Assembly: GCF_025642135.1 (NCBI RefSeq)
Contig: NZ_CP106793.1
Span: forward strand, 5,486,001 to 5,550,000
Direction: 5' to 3'
From: Streptomyces cynarae
GTDB lineage: Bacteria > Actinomycetota > Actinomycetes > Streptomycetales > Streptomycetaceae
Length of the DNA stretch: 64,000 bases
Numbering within the stretch: position 1 is the first letter of the stretch; each line of letters starts with the position of its first letter. A program made the position numbers and the translations under genes. This document shows positions 39,550 to 50,091 of the stretch, piece by piece. Below the pieces are notes generated by a model that saw nothing but the letters and a program-made list of their open reading frames with translations, ran no database searches and had not been told where the DNA came from.

Positions 39550-41067
39550 TTGCACGACTTTTCTCGTCGCGGCCTGCTCAAGGCGACCGCGGCCGCCGGT
39601 GCAGGCGCGGTCGCTGTGCCGGGCGTTATGGCCGCGGAGGCCCCGAGCGCGAGCGCCGCCACCAAGAGGCCCGGAGGCGCGAAATGCAAACCGGCGGAGC
39701 TGACCGGCCGCATCGTCCGCCCCAACGACTCCGGGTACACAGATGCGCGCCTCGGCTGGGACCAACTCTTCTCTCACTACCCGCTGGTCATCGTCTTCGC
39801 CCAGAACACCCAGGACGTGGTCAACGCCCTGACGTGGGCGCGGCAGAATGACGTCGCGCTGCGGGTGCGGAGCGGCCGCCACAGCCTTGAGGGCTGGTCG
39901 AACGTGGACAACGGCCTCGTGATCGACATCAGCGAGCTGAAGTCGGTCCACATCGACGCCGGCTCTCACATCGCGACAGTCGGCGCCGGGCTCAACCAGT
40001 TGGAAGCGGTGACCACGCTCGCGAAACAGAACCTCGCGGTGACCACCGGAACGGAGGGCAGCGTAGGCCTGTCCGGTGCGACGCTCGGCGGCGGATTCGG
40101 CTTCCTCACCCGCTGGCTCGGCATGGCCTGCGACAGCCTCGTGGGAGCCGAGATCGTCGTCCCGTCGGGTGACGAGTGCGCCGAGGTGATCAAAGCGGAT
40201 CTGCATCACGACTCGGACCTGCTCTGGGCGCTCCGCGGGGCGGGGAACGGCAACTTCGGAATCGTCACGTCGCTCACCTACAAAGTGGCGCCGCTGAAGA
40301 GCGTCACTTATCTGACGGCGACATGGAAGGGCATCGGGGACCTCCATGCCATCTTCGACGCATACCAGCGTACGGCGCCGACCACCGACGACCGCCTCGG
40401 AACCCAACTCGAGATCCACAGAAACCAGATCTTCCTGTTCGGGGTTCTCCCCGAAGGAACGCCGGACGAGGCGAAGCAGTTGCTGGCTCCGATCCTGTCG
40501 ATCGACAGCCCCGACGTCACTACGCAGGTCGGTAACTGGGGTGACGTATATGCAGGGTTCCAGATTCCGACCGAGCTCGAACCCGCGAACTGGAAGTTCT
40601 TCTCGCAGTTCACCAGAAAGCCGTTCCCGAGCGAAGCGATCGACATCGTCACCTCGTTCGTGAAGGACGCCCCGACGGATGACACCAACTTCTTCGTCCA
40701 GGCCTTCGGCGGGAACGTCAGGAAGAGTCCCCGCGGCGGCACCGCGTTCCCGCACCGCGACGCGCTCTTCTACTCCGAGCCCGGCGTCGGCTGGGGAAAG
40801 CGTGGAACCCAGCCAGGCGTCTGCGACCCGCTCACCTCGCGGTGCCAGGCCTGGATCGCCGAGTTCAGCCAGGCGCTACGCCCCTACGTGAACGGCGCCT
40901 ACGTCAACGTGCCGAACATCGGGCAGCAGGACTGGGAAACCGCCTACTGGGACTCCAACTTCGACCGGCTGCGCGAAATCAAGGCGAAGTACGACCCGCA
41001 CAACGTCTTCCAGTACGAACAGAGCATCCCGCCCGCATCGTCCCGGTCAGAGCACGAGCACCGGTGA
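39550..41067 (+). CDS. Tat-exported FAD-linked oxidase (berberine bridge enzyme-like)
   Basis: A 505-residue flavoprotein. A model twin-arginine signal (FSRRGLLKATAAAGAGAVAV) is at residues about 4-23, so the folded holoenzyme is exported. The FAD-binding PCMH domain has RSGRHSLEGWSN, whose His is the expected 8-alpha-histidyl FAD link; the second, Cys, link of bicovalent members is replaced by Glu (TGTEGSVGLSG). A BBE C-terminal segment (YVNVPNIG ... YWDSNFDRLREIKAKYDPHNVF) closes it. TTG 39550 with GAGAGGA nine bases upstream gives a short Tat n-region; GTG 39523/39526 and ATG 39394 are alternatives. Likely a sugar or secondary-metabolite oxidase. Confidence 0.85.
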   Translation: MHDFSRRGLLKATAAAGAGAVAVPGVMAAEAPSASAATKRPGGAKCKPAELTGRIVRPNDSGYTDARLGWDQLFSHYPLVIVFAQNTQDVVNALTWARQNDVALRVRSGRHSLEGWSNVDNGLVIDISELKSVHIDAGSHIATVGAGLNQLEAVTTLAKQNLAVTTGTEGSVGLSGATLGGGFGFLTRWLGMACDSLVGAEIVVPSGDECAEVIKADLHHDSDLLWALRGAGNGNFGIVTSLTYKVAPLKSVTYLTATWKGIGDLHAIFDAYQRTAPTTDDRLGTQLEIHRNQIFLFGVLPEGTPDEAKQLLAPILSIDSPDVTTQVGNWGDVYAGFQIPTELEPANWKFFSQFTRKPFPSEAIDIVTSFVKDAPTDDTNFFVQAFGGNVRKSPRGGTAFPHRDALFYSEPGVGWGKRGTQPGVCDPLTSRCQAWIAEFSQALRPYVNGAYVNVPNIGQQDWETAYWDSNFDRLREIKAKYDPHNVFQYEQSIPPASSRSEHEHR

Positions 41068-41118
41068 CCTGCATCAGCCCGGTGCGACTGACCGTTGCCC
41101 GCGCGACCCCCATCTCCA

Positions 41119-42003
41119 TCACCCGATGCACGGGTCATGCGCGGTCAGTACGTCCAGGAACGCCAGCGTCGCCGGGCTCGGATTGAAGTCACTCCAGACC
41201 AGGTGTTCGACCCTCACCGGCCCGTCGGCGACCGGAACCGTGACCACGTCCCGCACATGGTGGGTGAACGCCGCCGGCAGGAGGGCGACCGCGAGGCCCT
41301 GCCGGACGATACGCGTCATCAGGTCCGCGGCCGTGACCTCGAACGCGACTTCACGGCCGAGGCCGGCGGCGGTGAAGGCCTGGTCGCTCTGAGCGCGGCC
41401 AGGCGTGCCGGCTGGAAAGTCGACGAATGTCTCCTCGGCCAACCGCGCCAGGTCGACCTCGGCGGCGGCGGCGAGCGGGTGTGCGGTGCCGACGACGGCC
41501 ACGAGCCGGTCGCGGGCCAGCTCCCGTGCCCGCACGCCGAGCGGGCGGTCGGTCTCGGGCAACCCCAGGAAGGCGACGTCGAGTCCGCCCTCGCGCACCC
41601 CGGCCGCCAGTTCGTCGCTCGAGCCGACGCGCAGCGCGATCCGTACCCGCGGATGCTCGTCGCGGAACCGGTGCAGCGCGGCCGGGACATCGACCGCGGC
41701 GACGGTCGGGATCACTCCGACGGCCAGACGGCCGCGTACCTCTCCCACCGCTGCCGCGGCGTCCACGCTCGCCCGCTCGGCCGCCTCCAGGCACTGCCGG
41801 GCGGCGGGCAGAAAGGCCTCCCCCGCCGCGGTGAGCTGCACCCGGCGGCTGGTGCGCGCGAACAGCTTGAGGCCCAGTTCGCGCTCCAGGTTCGCGATCC
41901 GGTGGCTGAGCGCCGACTGGACGACGAAGCACCGCTCGGCGGCCCGCGTGAAGCTGCCGGTCTCGGCCACCGCGAGGACGTACCGCATCTGCTGGAGATC
42001 CAC
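41119..42003 (-). CDS. LysR-family regulator
   Basis: A 294-residue regulator. HTH at the N-terminus (MRYVLAVAETGSFTRAAERC) and a periplasmic-binding-type effector domain from about residue 90. Start taken as GTG 42003 (MDLQQMRYVL), preceded by GGAAGA; the frame extends 13 codons upstream. It diverges from the EamA transporter gene at about 42097, the usual arrangement for a LysR target. Confidence 0.88.
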   Translation of the reverse strand: MDLQQMRYVLAVAETGSFTRAAERCFVVQSALSHRIANLERELGLKLFARTSRRVQLTAAGEAFLPAARQCLEAAERASVDAAAAVGEVRGRLAVGVIPTVAAVDVPAALHRFRDEHPRVRIALRVGSSDELAAGVREGGLDVAFLGLPETDRPLGVRARELARDRLVAVVGTAHPLAAAAEVDLARLAEETFVDFPAGTPGRAQSDQAFTAAGLGREVAFEVTAADLMTRIVRQGLAVALLPAAFTHHVRDVVTVPVADGPVRVEHLVWSDFNPSPATLAFLDVLTAHDPCIG

Positions 42004-42096
42004 ACATCGATCTTCCGCAGAGATGGATGCCATGACAAGCATGTGTTGGATTCATCGACGGGGAGGTCCGACAGTGAGCAAGTGACTACGACAAGC

Positions 42097-43071
42097 ATGA
42101 ACGGGGCCGCGACGGCCGCCCCCGCCGCCCCCGCCGCCCCCGCCGCCCCCGCCGTCCCGGCCGGCCGGGCCGCTGCGACGCTCGCCACGGCGATAGCGCC
42201 CGCGGTGTGGGGGACGACGTACAGCGTCACGGCGGAGTTGCTGCCCGAGGGGCATCCGCTGTTCGCCGGGCTCATGCGGGCACTGCCCGCCGGGCTGCTC
42301 GTCCTGGCCCTGACCCGCACCCTGCCCCGCGGTGCGTGGTGGGTGAGAGCGGGCGTGCTCGGTGCGCTCAACATCGGCGTGTTCTTCCCGCTGCTGTTCC
42401 TCGCCGCCGAGCGGCTCCCCGGTGGTGTCGCCGCCACCCTCGGCGCGGCCCAGCCGATCGTCGTCGCCCTCCTCGCCGTGCCCGTTCTACGGGAACGTCC
42501 TTCCGTGTGGCGTCTGGCCTGGGGCGTCATCGGCGTGGTCGGCGTCGGACTCGTCGTCATCGGGCCCACCGCCGCCCTCGACCCGCTCGGCATCGCCGCC
42601 GGGCTGGCCGGCGCCGGGGCCATGGCGCTCGGTGTCACCCTCACCAAACGCTGGGGGCGCCCCGCGGGCGTGGGGGCCATGACGCTCGCGGGCTGGCAGC
42701 TCACCGCGGGCGGGATCGTGCTGCTCCCCGCCGCGCTGCTCACCGAGGGCGTCCCGGACGGGATCGGCGCTCCGGCGGTGGCCGGTTACCTGTGGCTCGG
42801 GCTCGTCGGCGGTCTGCTCGCTTACACCCTGTGGTTCCGCGGCATAGGCACCCTGCCGGTCACCGCGACGGCCCTGCTGGGGCTGCTGTCCCCGCTCGTC
42901 GCCGCCGCCCTCGGCGTACTCCTGCTCCGCGAGTCCTTCACCGGCCTCCAGCTGACCGGATTCGTCCTCGCGCTGGCCGCGCTGCTCGCCGGACAGATCA
43001 CTCCGTCCAGGGCGCGAGGCGCCCGGGTGGCCGTCTCTGCGACACGGGAGGAGAGCCGTCGCGACCCCGGG

Positions 43072-43080
<9 letters not shown>
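42097..43080 (+). CDS. EamA-family DMT transporter
   Basis: A 327-residue drug/metabolite transporter with ten membrane segments in two EamA halves. The N-terminal extension is a low-complexity run of Ala-Ala-Pro. Typical motifs are AIAPAVWGTTY and, in the second half, GLVGGLLAYTLWFRGIGTLP. The start is uncertain: ATG 42097 has no ribosome site and GTG 42082 in frame has GGAGG 15 bases upstream. Probably an exporter controlled by the divergent LysR protein. Its stop codon lies inside the argG promoter. Confidence 0.84.
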
Positions 43081-44565
<1,485 letters not shown>

Positions 44566-44580
44566 GACCCGGACGTCCTG

Positions 44581-44630
44581 GCACACCGACGGCCCGCCGT
44601 CCCCATCGGGGCGGCGGGCCGTCGGTGTGC
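44581..44630. terminator. Bidirectional terminator argG / chitinase
   Basis: A perfect 19-bp inverted repeat (arms 44581-44599 and 44612-44630) with a C/G-paired loop, set midway between the converging argG and chitinase stops. It is one of the strongest hairpins in the window. Confidence 0.85.
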
Positions 44631-44657
44631 GTCAGGCCGTACGTGATCCCGTGGCCG

Positions 44658-46358
44658 CTACGGCAGCGCGTGCACGTGCGGGCCCACCGAGTTCGACCAC
44701 GCGTTCCCGGACGCCGCGTCCCAGTTCGTCGACCACGTCATCGCGCCCCGGAGGTCCGGGTACGTCTTCGACGGCTTGAACGTGCCGCAGTTCGTTCCCT
44801 TCGCCAGGCAGTCCAGGGCGTTGTTCACCACGGAAGGCGACACGTAGCCGCTGCCCGCCGCGCTCGTCGAGGCGGGGACGCCGAGGCCGACCTGCGACGG
44901 GGACAGGCCGCCCTGGAGCTGGATGCAGGCCAGGGCCGTCAGGAAGTCCACCGAACCCTGTGAGTACACCTTGCCGTCGCAGCCCAGCATGGAACCGCTG
45001 TTGTAGTACTGGGTGTTGACGACCGTCAGGATGTCCTTGACGTTCAGCGCAGTCTGGAAGTACGCGTTCGACGTCGACTGCATGTCGATCGTCTGCGGGG
45101 CCATCGTGATCACAAGCGATGATCCCGCCTTCGAAGACAGTTGCCTGAGCGCCTGCGACATGTACGTCGCGTTCAGTCCGTTCTCCAGGTCGATGTCCAC
45201 CCCGTCGAAGCCGTACGTCTGCATCAGCGCGTACACCGAGTTCGCGAAGTTCGTCGCCGACGTCGCGTCGTTGACCGACACCGTGCCGTTCTGGCCGCCG
45301 ACCGAGACGACCACCTTCTTGCCCGCGGCCTTCTTCGCGGCGACGTCCGCCTTGAACTGGTCCACCGTGTAGCCGCCCAGGCCGGCCGAGTCGAGGGTGA
45401 AGCCCACCGCGCCCGGCGTGCTCGTCGCGTCCGCGAACGCCACCGCGATGATGTCGTACTGCGACGGCACGTCCGAGATCCGCTGCACCGTGGCGCCGTT
45501 GTTGAAGTTCTGCCAGTAGCCCGTCACCGCGTGCTTCGGGAGCCCGGTGCCGCCCCCGCCGCCGGACGACGCAGTAGTGGCCGTCACCACCGCCGACTTG
45601 GCCGACTCGCCCGCCGCGTTCGTCGCCGTCACCTGGAAGGAGTACGAGGTCGAGGGGGACAGGCCCGTCACCGTCGCGGACGTACCGGTCGCCGACGCCA
45701 CCTTCGTGCCGCTGCGGTACACGTTGTAGCCCGTGGCGCCCGTCACCGCGTTCCAGGACAGGGACACGGAGGAGGACGTCGTCCCGGAGACCGCCAGGCC
45801 CGTGGGGGATGAGGGGACCGTGGGGGAGGGGTCGCCGCCCCCGCCGCCGTCCGGGCCGTACACCGACACGTCGTCCGCGTAGTACGCCGCCTGGCCGTAC
45901 CAGCCGTGCAGGTACACCGTCACCGACGTCGTCGAGGCGCCCGTCGTGAACGTCGTGGACAGTTGCTTCCAACTCGTCGAGTCGGGCGTCCACGTCGACA
46001 CGTCCGTCGTGCCCGTCCCTGTCGCGCCCAGGTAGGTGTACCCGCCCTGCACCCATGCGCTCAGCGTGTACGTCGAGTTCGGCTTCACCGGGACCGTCTG
46101 GGAGCACTGCGCGTAGTCCTGGCCCGCGGGCGTGGCCTTCAGCGCGGCCGCGCCGCCGTGCACCGGGGAGGGCACCGTCGTGCCGCTGCCCGCCGAGCAG
46201 GTCCAGTCGGCGAGGCCCGACTCGAAGCCGGCGTTCTTAGCGTTGTTCACGTCCGCCGCGGCTGCGTGGCCGACGCCCAGCAGGGAGAGGGCGAGCGCGG
46301 TTACGGCGGCCCCGGCGAGGGTCCGTCTGCGGCGGGGCAGGGCTGGTACGCGGTCCAC
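44658..46358 (-). CDS. Secreted GH18 chitinase with CBM and fibronectin III
   Basis: A 566-residue exported chitinase. Signal peptide after RRRR, cleavage near GHAAAA (about residue 35); N-terminal carbohydrate-binding beta-sandwich (about 40-170); Gly/Pro linker; one fibronectin type III domain (about 185-265); GH18 catalytic domain with DGVDIDLEN near residue 385, whose final Glu is the acid catalyst. This order is typical of Streptomyces family 18 chitinases. GTG 46358 has GGAGG at five bases. A DasR-type site overlaps its promoter. Confidence 0.93.
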   Translation of the reverse strand: MDRVPALPRRRRTLAGAAVTALALSLLGVGHAAAADVNNAKNAGFESGLADWTCSAGSGTTVPSPVHGGAAALKATPAGQDYAQCSQTVPVKPNSTYTLSAWVQGGYTYLGATGTGTTDVSTWTPDSTSWKQLSTTFTTGASTTSVTVYLHGWYGQAAYYADDVSVYGPDGGGGGDPSPTVPSSPTGLAVSGTTSSSVSLSWNAVTGATGYNVYRSGTKVASATGTSATVTGLSPSTSYSFQVTATNAAGESAKSAVVTATTASSGGGGGTGLPKHAVTGYWQNFNNGATVQRISDVPSQYDIIAVAFADATSTPGAVGFTLDSAGLGGYTVDQFKADVAAKKAAGKKVVVSVGGQNGTVSVNDATSATNFANSVYALMQTYGFDGVDIDLENGLNATYMSQALRQLSSKAGSSLVITMAPQTIDMQSTSNAYFQTALNVKDILTVVNTQYYNSGSMLGCDGKVYSQGSVDFLTALACIQLQGGLSPSQVGLGVPASTSAAGSGYVSPSVVNNALDCLAKGTNCGTFKPSKTYPDLRGAMTWSTNWDAASGNAWSNSVGPHVHALP

Positions 46359-46440
46359 TTCGGCCTCCGATGTGGGGAAGGAAAGGGAGGAAGGCGCAGG
46401 AGGGCATTGCGGAACGGTGGCCACCGCCTGATGCTCCAAG

Positions 46441-46469
46441 AATTTGGTCCAGACCAATCCCGGTGTCAA
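46441..46469 (-). promoter_or_regulatory. Chitinase promoter with DasR operator (dre)
   Basis: On the minus strand TTGACA (46469-46464) and CAAATT (46446-46441) are 17 apart. In the spacer, reaching into the -10, sits the palindrome TTGGTCCAGACCAA (46444-46457), one base off the DasR consensus core TGGTCTAGACCA. DasR, a GntR-type GlcNAc-sensing regulator, binds such sites at chitinolytic genes, so binding here would occlude polymerase. Confidence 0.85.
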
Positions 46470-46697
46470 GGGTTCGTGCATCTTCAACGGTCCGGCGGGC
46501 GTCCGGAGTTGGGGCATATGCCCCTACTCTGTGTGGATCACGTCCCCACCTTCGGTGAGATGATCTTCCCGATTCTGTGTTGAGCGGGGCATGCCGTGGA
46601 TATGGTGCTGTTGCAGGACGACGCAACAGAACGTCACAGGGGCCATCTGAGGCGGTGGTTGACCACCCCGCCGCAGTGAACGGGGTGGTGAGCAGCC
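46470..46697. other. Divergent intergenic region, chitinase / Tad locus
   Basis: About 230 bases ahead of the Tad locus. Two small dyads are visible: CTGTTGC / GCAACAG (46608-46629) and GGTGGTTGACCACC (about 46653-46666). The latter contains a TTGACC that could act as a -35. No gene is seen. Confidence 0.4.
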
Positions 46698-47564
46698 GTG
46701 CCGACCGCGATAGCCGTCACCAGTCCCGACCTGGTGCTCCCACCGCTCGACCGGCAGACACCGCCCGCCGCCGTCCAGCCCCAGCCCACGCTGGAGGCGT
46801 CCCTGACCGGCATGCACGCGCTGATCGAGCAGCACGGCTACGTCATCGCCCTGCACCCCGCCTCCGGCGACGATCCGGCCGTGCAGCGGCTGCGCACCGT
46901 CCGCTCCGTCCTGGAGAGCGACCGCGTCGCGCTGATCGGCATCGACCTGCCCCCGCTCGGACTCGCGCTGCTCGCCCAGCAGTTACGCCAGCTGTCGGTC
47001 TGCGACTTCAGCCCCGGTGTCCTGGCGTCCTCCGCGCGCCTGCTGGCCCACTACATCTACGCCGGCGCCCTCCTCGGCTCGGTCGCCAAGCTCGACCGCG
47101 TCCCCGTCCCGCTCGCCTCCCACGCCAAGTCGTGGGTGCCGGGCGCACAGTTCGCCGTGCTCGCGGGCCCCCGCCCCCGGCTGGTCCGCGTCGGTCAGGA
47201 GGAGTTACCCGGCCCCGAGTTCGGCACCCGGATGCTCGTCGCCTCCGGGCAGCCGCCCTCCGACTGGGTCACCGCCTCCCTCGCCCCCGCCTGGCGGGTC
47301 CAGGGCGTCGGGACCGTGCCGCTGCCCCAGGACTCCGCCCGCTGGTGGGGCACGAACCGGCTCGTCGAGTTCGCGGCCGGGCTGCACGACGTGTCCGTGC
47401 TCTACCAGCTCGTGTCGTCCGTACGGCGCGAGACCTGCCACTGGTGCGGACTGGAACTCATCGGCGACCGCTGCGGGTTCTGCGCCGCACCCCTCCCGCC
47501 ACCCCCCGAACAGCCACCGGCGGCCACGACCGTCCGCGCCGCGCTGCCGCGCGGCGGCACGTAG
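46698..47564 (+). CDS. Tad-locus-associated protein with zinc ribbon
   Basis: A 288-residue protein starting at GTG 46698. The body shows alternating hydrophobic segments but no clear membrane span; the C-terminus has a CHWCGLELIGDRCGFC zinc-ribbon motif (about residues 252-267) followed by Pro-rich sequence. It is the first gene before cpaB in the same direction with a 127-base gap holding octamer repeats. I know no function; its position suggests a part in pilus regulation or assembly. Confidence 0.7.
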   Translation: MPTAIAVTSPDLVLPPLDRQTPPAAVQPQPTLEASLTGMHALIEQHGYVIALHPASGDDPAVQRLRTVRSVLESDRVALIGIDLPPLGLALLAQQLRQLSVCDFSPGVLASSARLLAHYIYAGALLGSVAKLDRVPVPLASHAKSWVPGAQFAVLAGPRPRLVRVGQEELPGPEFGTRMLVASGQPPSDWVTASLAPAWRVQGVGTVPLPQDSARWWGTNRLVEFAAGLHDVSVLYQLVSSVRRETCHWCGLELIGDRCGFCAAPLPPPPEQPPAATTVRAALPRGGT

Positions 47565-47603
47565 CCCCGTAAGCGTCGGTCCGCAGTACGTCTCGCACAA
47601 CGT

Positions 47604-47659
47604 TCGACCGCTCGACCGCTTGACCGCTCGACCGCTCGACAGTCCGACCGCCCGACCCG
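47604..47659 (+). repeat. Octamer tandem repeat before cpaB
   Basis: Seven consecutive 8-bp units of TCGACCGC and one- or two-base variants lie in the gap between the zinc-ribbon gene and cpaB, ending 32 bases before the cpaB ATG. Slippage here would change the leader length. Confidence 0.7.
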
Positions 47660-47691
47660 CCGTTCCCGCCCCGATCGAGGTTGTCCGCGTC

Positions 47692-48405
47692 ATGAACTCA
47701 CGCCAGCGCCGCGGCGTCATCCTGCTGGTCCTCTCGGCCCTCGCCGCCGTCGGCGCCTTCGCCGGGGTGCTGTCGGTGATCCGCGACGTGAACTCCAAGG
47801 TCGGACCCGAGGTCACGGCGTACCGCCTCAAGAACGGCATCGATCCCTACAAGGCACTCACGCCCGACCAGTTCCAGAAGATCTCCATGCCGAAGCGGTG
47901 GCTGCCCGTCACTGCCGTCACCGATCTGGCCCGGATCCGCGGGAAGATCGCCGTGACCCGGCTGGAGAAGGGCTCCCTGCTCCAGAGCGACATGATCGTG
48001 GACCGGCCCGAACTCCAGCCGGGGCAGCAGGAGATCGCCATCATGATCGACGCCTCCACCGGCGTCGCGGGCAAGATCGACCCCGGTTCGCGGGTCAACA
48101 TCTACGCCACCTTCAAAGCCGACAACGACAAGGGCAAGGACGAGTCCAAGGTCATCGTGACCAACGCCCGCGTCCTCGACGTCGGCAAGCTCACCGCCCT
48201 CGACCCCGGCCAGTCCAGCGACGACCGGCGGCGCACCGCCACCGAGGCGGTCCCCATCACCTTCGCGCTCGACACGGCGGACGCCCAACGGGTCGCGTAC
48301 GCCGAGTCGTTCGCCACACACGTCCGGCTCGCCCTGGTCGCGGGCGGCTCCCAGACCACCATCGCGCCGGGCGACCGTACGTACACCCTCGACCAGGACA
48401 AGTAG
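47692..48405 (+). CDS. cpaB: Flp pilus assembly protein CpaB/RcpC
   Basis: A 237-residue protein with one N-terminal membrane segment (about residues 7-27) and an extracytoplasmic SAF domain; the stretch ITRGKIAVTRLEKGSLL-like sequence near 95 and the following domain match RcpC/CpaB. In Gram-negative Tad systems it links to the outer-membrane secretin; in actinobacteria, which lack one, it presumably acts in the periplasm-like space. ATG 47692 has no strong ribosome site. A tiny reading frame follows within ten bases. Confidence 0.82.
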   Translation: MNSRQRRGVILLVLSALAAVGAFAGVLSVIRDVNSKVGPEVTAYRLKNGIDPYKALTPDQFQKISMPKRWLPVTAVTDLARIRGKIAVTRLEKGSLLQSDMIVDRPELQPGQQEIAIMIDASTGVAGKIDPGSRVNIYATFKADNDKGKDESKVIVTNARVLDVGKLTALDPGQSSDDRRRTATEAVPITFALDTADAQRVAYAESFATHVRLALVAGGSQTTIAPGDRTYTLDQDK

Positions 48406-48415
48406 GAGGCCGCGC

Positions 48416-48484
48416 ATGAGGTCCGTACCGGCCCCCAGCGGGCCTGTCCCCACGCTGTCCGACGGTGCGGGGTGTCGCCGATGA
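48416..48484 (+). CDS. 22-codon leader peptide coupled to cpaE
   Basis: AGGAGG lies six bases upstream of an ATG that opens a 22-codon frame (MRSVPAPSGPVPTLSDGAGC and two Arg). Its TGA overlaps the ATG of the cpaE-tadE gene (ATGA). The cpaE ATG itself has only a poor ribosome site, so it may be translated by coupling to this peptide. Alternatively it is simply a remnant of a longer cpaE N-terminus. Confidence 0.5.
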   Translation: MRSVPAPSGPVPTLSDGAGCRR

Positions 48485-50091
48485 CCGTCCGCGTCCTCCC
48501 CGCCGCCGGCGACCTCGACGCCGCCCGCTCGCTCACCACCCTGCTCGGCCAGCTCCCCGACGCCGAGCCCGCCCCGCCCGTCCACGACTCCACGGCCCTG
48601 CTGGACACCCTGGCGCGCCTGGCCGGGGACTCTCTCGACGAGCTGCCCGAGGTCGTCCTCGTGCACGAGCGGATCGGGCCGGTGCCCGCGCTCGACCTGA
48701 TCCGCGACCTGGTGATGCGGTTCCCCGCGGTCGGGGTCGTCCTCGTCACCGCCGACACCAGCACCGGCGTGCTCACCGCCGCGATGGACTCCGGCGCCCG
48801 CGGCATCGTCACCCTGCCCCTCGGCTACGACGCCCTCGCCGAGCGCGTCCAGGCCGCGGCCGCCTGGTCCGCCGGCATGCGGCGCCACCTGAGCAGCGGC
48901 GCCCCCGAGCCGTACGCCGGACCCGGAGGGACCGTGGTCGCGGTCACCGGCGCGAAGGGCGGCGTCGGCGCCACGGTCGCGGCCGTGCACCTCGCGCTCG
49001 CCGCCCGGGCGTCGGGCCGTACGGTCGCGCTGGTCGACCTCGATCTCCAGTCCGGGGACATCGCCTCGTACCTGGACGTGCAGTTCCGGCGCTCGGTCGC
49101 CGACCTCGCCGGGATCGCGGACATCAACCCGCGCGTCCTCCAGGACGCCCTCTACACCCACGACAGCGGCATCGGACTGCTCCTCGCGCCCGCCGAGGGG
49201 GAACGCGGGGAGGAGGTCACCGACCGGGTGACCCGCCAGATCCTCGGCGCGCTGCGCTCCCGTCACGACGTGGTGATCGTCGACTGCGGCTCGCAGATGA
49301 CCGCCGCCACCGCCGCGGCCGTCGAGACCGCCGACCACGCGGTGCTGCTGGTCACCCCGGACGTGGTCGCGGTCCGCGCGGCCAAACGGATGGTCCGCCT
49401 GTGGGACCGGCTCCAGATCCGCAAGGCCGAGGAGACGCTGACGGTCGTCAACCGTCACTCGCGCGGTACGGAGATCCAGCCCGCCCTCGTCGAACGCGTC
49501 ACCGGCACCAAGGTGGCCCGCGCCGCGGTCCCGGCCGCCTTCAAGGAACTCCAGTCGGTCGTGGACGCCGGACGCCTCCAGGACCTCGACGCCCGCTCCA
49601 CCGTGAAGCAGGCGCTGTGGGCGCTGGCGGGGGAGCTGGAGCTGGTGAAGGCGCAGGAGGGCGGCGGGCGGCGGCGCAGGGCGCCGTCGGACCGGGGCGC
49701 GCTGAGCCTGTGGCGCAAGGGTGGCGACCGGGGGTCGGTGACCCTGGAGTTCGCCGGGATGTTCCCGCTCGTGCTGGTCGTGCTGGCGCTGCTGTGGGAG
49801 TGCGTGCTGTACGGCTACACGTACTCGCTGGCGGGCAACGCGGCGGACGAGGCGGCTCGGGCGGCCACGGCGGCGTTCGCCGTGGGGGGAGATGTGGCGG
49901 GCGCGTGCCAGGCGGCGGGTGCCCGGCATCTGCCGGACGCCTGGCAGGGGGCGGACATCACCTGCACCCCGGCGGGGCCGGTGATGAAGGCGACGGTCCA
50001 TGCCGACGTCCCGTTGTTCTTCCCGGGCGTCAACCCGGGCTGGCAGGTCGACGGCTCGGCAGGCGCGGCACTGGAGGGGAACGGCCGATGA
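48481..50091 (+). CDS. CpaE-like MinD ATPase fused to TadE pseudopilin
   Basis: A 536-residue fusion. Residues about 1-140 are a receiver-like domain, 145-400 a ParA/MinD ATPase with deviant Walker A GAKGGVGATVAAVHL and VALVDLDLQSGDIASYL; these make up CpaE, which places the pilus machine. After a basic linker comes DRG-SVTLEFAG near residue 418, a prepilin-peptidase motif with Glu at +5, then a TadE membrane segment and domain. The split is inside one uninterrupted frame. Cleavage at that Gly would separate the two halves. Start ATG 48481; GTG 48472 is also in frame. Confidence 0.87.
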   Translation: MTVRVLPAAGDLDAARSLTTLLGQLPDAEPAPPVHDSTALLDTLARLAGDSLDELPEVVLVHERIGPVPALDLIRDLVMRFPAVGVVLVTADTSTGVLTAAMDSGARGIVTLPLGYDALAERVQAAAAWSAGMRRHLSSGAPEPYAGPGGTVVAVTGAKGGVGATVAAVHLALAARASGRTVALVDLDLQSGDIASYLDVQFRRSVADLAGIADINPRVLQDALYTHDSGIGLLLAPAEGERGEEVTDRVTRQILGALRSRHDVVIVDCGSQMTAATAAAVETADHAVLLVTPDVVAVRAAKRMVRLWDRLQIRKAEETLTVVNRHSRGTEIQPALVERVTGTKVARAAVPAAFKELQSVVDAGRLQDLDARSTVKQALWALAGELELVKAQEGGGRRRRAPSDRGALSLWRKGGDRGSVTLEFAGMFPLVLVVLALLWECVLYGYTYSLAGNAADEAARAATAAFAVGGDVAGACQAAGARHLPDAWQGADITCTPAGPVMKATVHADVPLFFPGVNPGWQVDGSAGAALEGNGR

